Part shown: piece after piece, positions 5,455-10,790 of the stretch
Layout of the letters: each line of letters opens with the position of its first letter
Numbering within the stretch: the stretch's first letter is position 1
Assembly (NCBI GenBank): GCA_040902855.1
Contig: JBBDWN010000185.1
Location: forward strand, 1 to 10,790
Reading direction: 5' to 3'
Source: DATHWB01 sp040902855
GTDB taxonomy: Bacteria > Actinomycetota > Acidimicrobiia > Spongiisociales > ZC4RG35
Length of the DNA stretch: 10,790 nt
Made by a program: the position numbers and the translations under genes
Notes under the pieces: model-generated
The model's database searches: none
What the model was told of the DNA's origin: nothing
Seen by the model: only the letters and a program-made list of their open reading frames with translations

Positions 5455-6375
5455 TCAGACCAGCAGCGCCGTGGCGATCTGGGAGGCCAACCGAGCGTTT
5501 GACTTCACGAGTTCGACGTTGGCGTCCAGGCTTTCGGAACCGGTGAGCTCGGCGACCCGGCCGAGGAGAAACGGCGTCGCGTCCTTGCCTGACACTCCCT
5601 GGATCTGCGCCTCTGCCAGCGCAGCGCCGATCGCCTGCTCCATGACCTCTCGGTCCATCGCATGCTCGGCAGGGATCGGATTCGCCACCACCACGCCGCC
5701 GGCAAGACCCAGCAACTTGCGGATTTGGATGACGGAGGCGATGTCGGCTGTGGTATCGAGCCGTTGAGAAACGCGATAGGTGCTCCGGGTCGTGTAGAAC
5801 GCCGGCATCTCATCGGTCCGGAAACCGATGACAGGCACGCCGAGCGTTTCGAGATACTCGAGAGTGAGCCCGATGTCGAGAATCGACTTCACACCCGCAC
5901 AGACGACGGTCACGTCGGTGCGGGCCAGTTCTTGGAGATCAGCGGAGACATCGAACGACTCGGTCGCTCCGCGATGAACGCCTCCGATACCCCCGGTGGC
6001 GAACACATCGATGCCCGCCATTGCGGCCGTCAGCATGGTCGCCGCCACGGTGGTACCGCCCACCAGGCCCGAATGAATTGCGAAAGCGAGATCTCTTCGC
6101 GAGACCTTCATAGGCGCCCGGTCCGAACCGAGCCTCTCGATCTCATCCGCGCTGACCCCGACGCGAAGTCGCCCGTCGAGTACCGCGATCGTCGCAGGCA
6201 CCGCCCCGTTCTGGCGGACGACGGCCTCGACACCGAGTGCCGTCTCGACGTTGCGGGGATAGGGCATCCCATGGGTGATGATCGTCGACTCGAGGGCGAC
6301 GACTGGTCGCGCTTCTACGAGGGCCGCCGTCACCTCGGGGGCGACGCCGAGGTATGGGCTTGATTCGAAGCTCAC
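5455..6375 (-). CDS. psuG: Pseudouridine-5'-phosphate glycosidase
   Basis: Cleaves the C-glycosidic bond of pseudouridine 5'-phosphate to uracil and ribose 5-phosphate (a reversible reaction). The 306-aa length matches E. coli PsuG (312). Expected active-site residues are present with matching spacing: E29 in VALESTIITHGMPYP, K90 in APMKVSRRD, D146 in VSAD, K163 in CAGVKSILD, and N293 in VKSNARLA. The start is GTG at 6375, giving about 17 residues before the conserved block as in relatives; the Shine-Dalgarno is weak. No pseudouridine kinase (psuK) or transporter lies next to it. The nearest PfkB kinase is the ribokinase about 4.5 kb away. It is downstream of the pirin-family gene on the same strand, 79 nt beyond that frame's apparent stop. 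Confidence 0.95.
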   Translation of the reverse strand: MSFESSPYLGVAPEVTAALVEARPVVALESTIITHGMPYPRNVETALGVEAVVRQNGAVPATIAVLDGRLRVGVSADEIERLGSDRAPMKVSRRDLAFAIHSGLVGGTTVAATMLTAAMAGIDVFATGGIGGVHRGATESFDVSADLQELARTDVTVVCAGVKSILDIGLTLEYLETLGVPVIGFRTDEMPAFYTTRSTYRVSQRLDTTADIASVIQIRKLLGLAGGVVVANPIPAEHAMDREVMEQAIGAALAEAQIQGVSGKDATPFLLGRVAELTGSESLDANVELVKSNARLASQIATALLV

Positions 6376-6395
6376 CTTCGACCGGACAGTCGAAG
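6376..6395 (-). repeat. Hairpin abutting the psuG start codon
   Basis: Arms CTTCGAC (6376-6382) and GTCGAAG (6389-6395) form a perfect 7-bp inverted repeat with a 6-nt loop, ending exactly one base before the psuG GTG. If transcribed it would occupy the place of the Shine-Dalgarno; as DNA it could be an operator. Its role is unknown. Confidence 0.4.
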
Positions 6396-6469
6396 TCTCG
6401 ACCTCGATGACATGTCGAGTCGTGTGATCATGCCGACGACGCTACCGCAACGACCGGACGACGAACTGT

Positions 6470-7287
6470 CTAGCGGTCGCCTGCGGGGGCCGGGACGCGG
6501 TCCCGATGCTCGATGTGACCGTCGGCGTGGATGGCGAANNNNNNNNNNNNNNNNNNNNNNNNNNNNNNNNNNNNNNNNNNNNNNNNNNNNNNNNNNNNNN
6601 NNNNNNNNNNNNNNNNNNNNNNNNNNNNNNNNNNNNNNCCCACGAGGCGCCGGCGTCGAGCCGGATCAGCCAGATGGCGAACGTCTGGTCGGTCGCGGCC
6701 CACGAGTCGGGGGGAGGCGCGGGCGCGTCGTGCCCGGCAAGTCGGCCTGCCATCACGTCGACTTCGACTCCGGGCGAGGGACGGAGCGTCGGGATGTCCT
6801 CGCCCCACAACATCCGGAAATGCGCAGGGACCAGTTTCGACTCTGGCGGGAGATTCAGCCAGATCTGAAACAGTTCGAGTGGGTTGGCTTGATCGGAGTG
6901 GATCAGCGGGAACATCTCGGCGTGCTGGATGCCGGATCCGGTCGTGAGCCATTGCACGTCGCCCTCGCCGTACCGAGCGGTTGCACCCAAGGAGTCGGAG
7001 TGGTCGACATACCCGCGGCGGACCGCCGTGACCGTCTCGAAGCCACGATGCGGATGCTGAGGAAACCCCGGAACCTTCGACCCGTGGTACATGCTCCAGC
7101 CGTCGAGGGAGGAGAAGTCCATGCCGATCTGTCGGCCTGACAGGTTGGCATTCGGTCCCTGGGCCTCGTTGCCCTCCGGATACCGGTCCAGGTGGTGGAT
7201 GGTGAAGATGAAAGGGTCCAGACCCGTCCACGGCATTCCGAGTTCGACGAGTTCCAGGATGGGATCATTATTTGACATGGCAAACAT
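6470..7287 (-). CDS. Pirin family protein, interrupted by assembly gap
   Basis: Bicupin-type iron protein of the pirin/quercetinase family, function variable. The 216 residues before the gap include PGFPQHPHRGFETVT with metal ligands H78 and H80, then GSGIQHAEMFP with H122 and E124, the complete pirin metal set. The start ATG at 7287 has a GGGAG 7 nt upstream; the internal ATG at 7278 is an alternative. The gap (6539-6638) removes the middle of the C-terminal cupin. After it, the frame ending in TAG at 6472-6470 has strongly coding third positions (22 residues) and is taken as the probable C-terminus. That frame does not match a 100-nt gap, so the true missing length should leave remainder 2 modulo 3. 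The tail could instead belong to another gene. Confidence 0.85.
6539..6638. other. Assembly gap (100 N)
   Basis: Exactly 100 consecutive N, a conventional scaffold spacer rather than a measured length. Real sequence of unknown size is missing inside the pirin-family gene. Confidence 0.99.
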
Positions 7288-7337
7288 CACGGTACTCCCA
7301 ACCGAAACCAACCACCACGCATTCCCGCCGGTTGTAA

Positions 7338-7350
7338 CGTCACTGTGACG
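7338..7350. promoter_or_regulatory. Palindrome upstream of pirin gene, possible operator
   Basis: CGTCACTGTGACG is a perfect 6-1-6 palindrome about 50 bp upstream of the pirin-family start. Symmetry and position suit a dimeric regulator site, but no regulator is encoded nearby and a single copy is weak evidence. Confidence 0.3.
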
Positions 7351-7551
7351 CATCGTGCCCTGACCGCAGGAGCCTGGGAGAGCGGAGGTCACGCACCGAT
7401 TCGGGCCCCATCCGGACGGACCGGTACGGGCCGGCCGTGTTGGTGTGGGCTGGTTGGTGATCCCAGTGTGTTCGCGACACTTCGGACGGCCGGTGTGCGG
7501 AACCAGGCGCAACAGGCGACAAGGTGAATCTCGACCGTACCGGCCACACGC

Positions 7552-7584
7552 CGGAGATTATGGGCGGAACGCCCATAATCTCCG
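7552..7584 (-). terminator. 15-bp hairpin downstream of DUF456 gene
   Basis: Perfect inverted repeat: CGGAGATTATGGGCG (7552-7566) and CGCCCATAATCTCCG (7570-7584) separated by GAA. It lies 19 nt after the DUF456 stop in the direction of transcription, so a terminator is the simplest reading. It lacks a T-run. The AT-rich centre of each arm in a GC-rich region is unusual, so a protein-binding palindrome is also possible. Confidence 0.6.
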
Positions 7585-7603
7585 TTATGTCAAGTTAGCT
7601 GAG

Positions 7604-8074
7604 TCACTGTATGACCGCCCAGACCAGCCACGTCCCCGCCATCGCCAGCGCCGTCACGAACTGCACGCCGGCTGCCACGAAGAGCGACTTCAACGTGGTC
7701 TTGGTGATCTGCCACGCCCGACTCGGATCCTTCGACCGGGCAACCAGGTAGATCCCGCCGACGAAACCAATTCCCGCGCCTGCGACGGGGATCACGAAGA
7801 ATCCGACAACGGCCAAGGCAAGTGCCGTGAGCTGACCTCTCCATCCGATGCCTCCGGCCGCCGCCGCCCGCTGCGGCACGCGAACGCCCGCCACCGTTCC
7901 TGATACCGCCAGCCCGGTGATGAGGGCGATCGCCACCCATCCGACCGCCCCGAAGCCCTCGATGAGTCCAAACACGACCGCCGCCAGCCAGACCAGACCC
8001 AGCCCAGGGATCAGCGGGAGCAACGTGCCGGCGACGCCGACGGCGATGACCAGTCCGACGAACAGCGTCACCAT
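7604..8074 (-). CDS. DUF456 family membrane protein
   Basis: A 156-aa integral membrane protein of unknown function. The N-terminus has the DUF456-type GTLLPLIPGLGLVWLAAVV (16-34). Strongly hydrophobic stretches at about 2-20, 24-40, 44-62, 82-110 (Gly-rich, probably a re-entrant or two short helices) and 131-155 suggest 5-6 membrane segments. The Gly-rich PVAGAGIGFVGGIYL (96-110) before a polar Arg/Lys loop is typical of the family. The start ATG at 8074 has no clear Shine-Dalgarno; GTG at 8071 is an alternative. It is divergent from the MFS gene with a 61-bp gap. No function is assigned. Confidence 0.82.
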   Translation of the reverse strand: MVTLFVGLVIAVGVAGTLLPLIPGLGLVWLAAVVFGLIEGFGAVGWVAIALITGLAVSGTVAGVRVPQRAAAAGGIGWRGQLTALALAVVGFFVIPVAGAGIGFVGGIYLVARSKDPSRAWQITKTTLKSLFVAAGVQFVTALAMAGTWLVWAVIQ

Positions 8075-8135
8075 CTCGTCACGCCGTCCCGGCGGCCGGA
8101 GTTAGCCTGCCGGTGCCGTCACCGAAGGGACCCCT

Positions 8136-9344
8136 GTGGAACTCGGGCTGAGTCGCCGTCAACTGTTCACCATGTTCGCCTCGGTGTATTTCGTCCAGGG
8201 TGTCATCCAGGCCTACCAGCTCAACTTCTTCAAACCACACATGGACTCCGAGGGTATCGACGCGGACCGTCTCGCGATCGTCGCCAGCCTCGGGTTGGTC
8301 CCGTTCATCATCAAGTGGGTGTTCGGCATCATCTCGGATCGGTATCCCCTCTTTGGCCGCGGACACCGGGTCCCGTACATGCTGATCGGTCTTGTCTCGA
8401 CCGCGGTGGCATTCGGTGTCGCGTTCTTCATCGACCCGTCCGAGAGCTTCCCGATCCTCGCCGCCATGGTGCTGGCGGCCACGTTCTTCATGGCGCTCTT
8501 CGATACCACTGCCGACGCCCTCTCCGTGGACGCAGTCGAGGAAGCGGATCACAGCACGGTCCAGGCCTGGATGAACGGAGGTCGGGCGGTCGGACTCGTC
8601 GCCGTCTCGATCGGCTTCGGGCTGCTGGCCGATGCCGTCGGGTACCGGTACATCTTTCTGGTGATAGCCGTCCTGCTCCTCGGTCCCCTCTGGTACGTGA
8701 GCCGCGTGCGGGAGCCCCGTGAGCGCACGCCCGCACATACGTTCGATCGGATCGCGTTTCGGGCGCTGCGGGAACCTCGGTACCTGGTATTCGCCCTGGT
8801 CCTGATCCTCGCCTGGACGTTCTTTCAGGGAATCGACGGGCTGGTCACCTTCTACATGTCGAACGAACTCGGAGCGTCGGGGCGCTCGATCGGCCTGTAT
8901 GGGACGATCAAGGGTGTCGGAATCCTCGTCGGAGGGGTGGGTCTGGCCGCCCTGGTCCGCAAGGGAGGCAAGAGGCCTGCGGCCATCGCAACGCTCCTCC
9001 TCGTGACAGCCGGCGGACTGGTATTCGCCTCTCTCGACACAGTGAACGCGATCCTCCTGGTGGCCCCTCTGTGGGGCGTCGCAGTCGGGTTCCAGTGGAC
9101 GAACTACGTCACGTTCACAATGGGGATCACCGACCTGAGGATCGCAGGCTCGATGTTCGCAATCCTCCAGACGATGTCGAACATCGGAATCGGTGCAGGT
9201 GAGGGCATCGGCACGGCGCTCTCGAACGATCTCGGGTTTGTCGGCGTGTTTCGGACCTTCGCCCTCGCCAATCTGGTCGTCGTCCCGCTGATGCTCTTCG
9301 TGATCAACCGGTTCGCGCTATCTCGCCAGGTGCTCGCATCGTGA
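8136..9344 (+). CDS. MFS transporter, AmpG/PucC-like
   Basis: A 402-aa, probably 12-helix major facilitator protein in the cytoplasmic membrane. Helices are visible at about 10-30, 46-66, 80-99, 105-125, 150-168, 171-188, 216-234, 255-274, 283-300, 304-322, 337-355 and 372-391. The loop after helix 2 carries the MFS motif-A equivalent SDRYPLFGRGHR (67-78), and helix 4 ends with FDTTADALSVDA (122-133), an acidic pattern seen in AmpG-like permeases. The central loop (190-215) is basic. GTG at 8136 is preceded by AAGGGA with 5-nt spacing. The stop overlaps the M20 peptidase start by 4 bases, so the pair is probably co-translated; import of a peptide or amide that the peptidase then hydrolyses is an inference. 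Substrate unknown. Confidence 0.85.
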   Translation: MELGLSRRQLFTMFASVYFVQGVIQAYQLNFFKPHMDSEGIDADRLAIVASLGLVPFIIKWVFGIISDRYPLFGRGHRVPYMLIGLVSTAVAFGVAFFIDPSESFPILAAMVLAATFFMALFDTTADALSVDAVEEADHSTVQAWMNGGRAVGLVAVSIGFGLLADAVGYRYIFLVIAVLLLGPLWYVSRVREPRERTPAHTFDRIAFRALREPRYLVFALVLILAWTFFQGIDGLVTFYMSNELGASGRSIGLYGTIKGVGILVGGVGLAALVRKGGKRPAAIATLLLVTAGGLVFASLDTVNAILLVAPLWGVAVGFQWTNYVTFTMGITDLRIAGSMFAILQTMSNIGIGAGEGIGTALSNDLGFVGVFRTFALANLVVVPLMLFVINRFALSRQVLAS

Positions 9345-10645
9345 TCGACCGGATCGGACTGCTCCGCCAGCTCGTGCAGATCGATACGACGAACCCACCC
9401 GGCAACGAGGCACCCGCCGTGGCACTCATCGAGGCGGTGCTCGCCGACGCAGGAGTCGAATCGACGCGCATCGCCATGGACCCCGCCCGTCCGAACCTGA
9501 TCGCTCGGATTCGGGGTCGGGGCACCGCTCCCCCACTGCTCCTGCAGGGTCACGTCGACGTCGTGCCCGTGACCGGCCAGAACTGGTCGCAGCCGCCATT
9601 CGACGGTGCGATCGTGGACGGGTTCATCTGGGGACGCGGCACCCTCGACATGAAGGGTCCAGTCGTGATGATGCTCGATGCGTTCCTGCGCGCCGCCGCC
9701 GACCCCACTCCCCCGGCGGGCGACCTGATCCTGGCGATTCTCGCCGACGAGGAGATGCAGGGCACCTACGGCGCCCGGTTCCTGGTTGCCGAACACCCCG
9801 AGCTCTTCGAGGGCGTTCGCTATTCGATCGGCGAGTTCGGTGCGTTCCCGTTTGTCCTCGACGGGACGCGCTTCTACCCGATCCAGATCGCAGAACGCAT
9901 CGGCGTCGGCTTCGAAATCACCATCGAAGGCCCGGCGGGCCACGGGTCGATGCCCCTTCGGGGCGGGGCGATGGCCAAGCTCGGCAAGATCCTCCGCGCC
10001 CTCGACCGCCGCAGGATGCCGGTTCACCTGACAGCTGCGACCCGGCTGATGATCGAAGGCATGTCGGCCCACGTATCTCGGAAGACGAAATGGGCGCTGG
10101 ACCGACTGGCCGACGAACGCACCGCGGGCCTCACGCTGAGGGCACTGCAATCCCAGCTTGGGATGCTCGAACCGATGTTTCGCAACACGGTGAGCCCGAC
10201 CGTCGTCCGAGGTGGCGACACACACAATGTGATCCCGGCGAGGATCACATTGAGTCTCGACGGTCGCATGCTGCCCGGCATGACTGTGGCCGACTTCGAA
10301 GGGGAGCTGCGGGACATCGTGGGTGGCGACTGTTCGATCGAGGCGATCGTCGACGGCGCAACGACTCCGACCGAACCCGACCTCGGGCTCTTCGAGGTGC
10401 TCGTCGACGCCTTGATCGCCCATGACCCGTCGGCAGTACCGGTCCCCTTCTTGTTGCCGGCCGTGACGGACGGCCGGTGGTTCGCCCAATTGGGAATCCA
10501 GCCGTACGGCTACACGCCGATCACGCTGCCGGACGGATTCGATTTCCAACGGACGGTCCACGCCGCCGATGAGCGCATTCCGGTGGAAGCCTTGGAATTC
10601 GGCTCCGATGTCCTTCTGGAAGTGATTCGCCGCTACGAGGCGTGA
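9341..10645 (+). CDS. M20 family metallopeptidase (ArgE/DapE/CPG2-like)
   Basis: A di-zinc amidohydrolase or peptidase of 434 aa, cytoplasmic (no signal peptide). Metal and catalytic residues are all in place: H71 and D73 in QGHVDVVPV, bridging D103 in WGRGTLDMKG, catalytic E137 and ligand E138 in LADEEMQG, E165 in SIGEFGAF, and H407 in TVHAADERIP. The dimerisation (lid) domain occupies about 185-300, opening with GPAGHGSMP (197-205) and closing with the HNVIPA motif (295-300). The GTG start at 9341 overlaps the MFS stop as GTGA. The family includes ArgE, DapE, carboxypeptidase G2 and aminoacylases; the exact substrate is not evident and the adjacent permease is the best clue. Confidence 0.92.
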   Translation: MIDRIGLLRQLVQIDTTNPPGNEAPAVALIEAVLADAGVESTRIAMDPARPNLIARIRGRGTAPPLLLQGHVDVVPVTGQNWSQPPFDGAIVDGFIWGRGTLDMKGPVVMMLDAFLRAAADPTPPAGDLILAILADEEMQGTYGARFLVAEHPELFEGVRYSIGEFGAFPFVLDGTRFYPIQIAERIGVGFEITIEGPAGHGSMPLRGGAMAKLGKILRALDRRRMPVHLTAATRLMIEGMSAHVSRKTKWALDRLADERTAGLTLRALQSQLGMLEPMFRNTVSPTVVRGGDTHNVIPARITLSLDGRMLPGMTVADFEGELRDIVGGDCSIEAIVDGATTPTEPDLGLFEVLVDALIAHDPSAVPVPFLLPAVTDGRWFAQLGIQPYGYTPITLPDGFDFQRTVHAADERIPVEALEFGSDVLLEVIRRYEA

Positions 10646-10662
10646 GGAGGCATGATCACGGA

Positions 10663-10790
10663 ATGATTCGGCTCGCCCAACACGACGGAGAACGCTTCAC
10701 GGAGATCCCGTTCACCGACTTCATCGATCTTCCCGCTGACGGCTGGTTGTGGTTGGACGTCGAGACCCAAGACTTCGCCGAGATCTTGCG
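10663..10790 (+). CDS. N-terminus of a probable CorA-like divalent-cation transporter (partial)
   Basis: An open frame running off the window edge. The 42 visible residues are acidic and include WLWLDVETQDFAEIL, resembling the W-DL-P-EL pattern at the N-terminal cytoplasmic domain of CorA magnesium/cobalt transporters. The diagnostic C-terminal membrane helices and GMN motif are outside the window. The ATG at 10663 follows GAGGAGG (10644-10650) at 12 nt. The same frame is open upstream to a GTG at 10642 that would overlap the M20 stop as GTGA, as other gene pairs here do, so the start is ambiguous. The ATG at 10652 gives only four codons. Confidence 0.45.
   Translation, partial: MIRLAQHDGERFTEIPFTDFIDLPADGWLWLDVETQDFAEIL

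Larger units (their letters stand above)
7288..7603. other. 316-bp intergenic region without a convincing gene
   Basis: Lies between the DUF456 stop and the pirin start, both on the minus strand. Short open frames here (for example 7345-7527 plus, 60 codons) have Gly/Pro/Arg-rich low-complexity translations and no good ribosome site. It holds the 33-bp hairpin at 7552-7584, a 13-bp palindrome at 7338-7350, and two separated copies of CCGGTACGG in inverted orientation (near 7423 and 7536). The pirin promoter is presumably here but no clear -35/-10 pair was found. Confidence 0.5.

Noticed and set aside
7345..7527. 60-codon plus-strand ORF in the 7288-7603 gap
   Set aside because: No ribosome site, low-complexity composition and no resemblance to a known family.
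10226..10251. Perfect 10-bp inverted repeat AATGTGATCC/GGATCACATT, resembling a CRP half-site pair
   Set aside because: It lies inside the M20 coding sequence over the conserved HNVIPARIT segment. TGTGA and TCACA are 12 nt apart instead of the 6 of CRP sites, so codon constraint and chance explain it better.
9104..10561. 485-codon minus-strand open frame opposite the MFS and M20 genes
   Set aside because: Its translation is low-complexity Arg/Asp/His/Gly-rich and lies antisense to two well-supported genes with intact catalytic motifs.
1..10790. CRISPR arrays, transposases, integrases, tRNA or rRNA genes
   Set aside because: No spaced direct repeats, transposase motifs or tRNA-like cloverleaf sequence were found on either strand; the gene content is chromosomal housekeeping and metabolism.

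Overview
The window is a high-GC stretch of bacterial DNA with GTG starts, 4-base GTGA gene overlaps and strong C/G bias at third codon positions. It fits a high-GC actinobacterium. The 100-N run at 6539-6638 marks it as a draft or metagenome scaffold. The exact lineage cannot be fixed from the sequence alone; an Acidimicrobiia-like actinobacterium is only a guess.

Layout. (i) 66-1837, plus strand: a ribokinase and a nucleoside hydrolase overlap by 4 bases and form a ribonucleoside salvage pair. They end at a strong hairpin shared with the convergent metY operon. (ii) 4215-1889, minus strand: a sulfur-assimilation operon. It has a sigma70-like promoter, a SAM-I-clan riboswitch, a 37-codon leader ORF with a Met-Cys-Cys-Gly-Met-Cys-Met cluster, interleaved alternative helices, an OsmC-family protein lacking the usual second cysteine, an intergenic 15-bp hairpin, and the O-acetylhomoserine sulfhydrylase metY. 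(iii) 5055-4282, minus: a VOC (glyoxalase-fold) protein followed by a thioredoxin. (iv) 5100-5450, plus: a small zinc-ribbon-like protein, possibly leaderless. (v) 8074-5455, minus: a DUF456 membrane protein, a pirin-family protein interrupted by the assembly gap, and pseudouridine-5'-phosphate glycosidase (psuG). (vi) 8136-10790, plus: an AmpG/PucC-like MFS transporter overlapping an M20 metallopeptidase, then the first codons of a probable CorA-type transporter.

How the genes work together. Nucleoside hydrolase frees ribose that ribokinase phosphorylates. PsuG also yields ribose 5-phosphate plus uracil, so the window holds two routes from nucleosides to ribose 5-phosphate. MetY makes homocysteine from O-acetylhomoserine and sulfide, and its control by a SAM-sensing RNA is coherent feedback.

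The most unusual part is the leader of about 370 nt in front of osmC-metY. It appears to join a SAM aptamer to a translated Cys/Met-rich leader peptide whose coding sequence forms one arm of two interlocked helices. This suggests two sulfur-amino-acid signals read in series. The primary elements are visible in the sequence, but the mechanism is inference.
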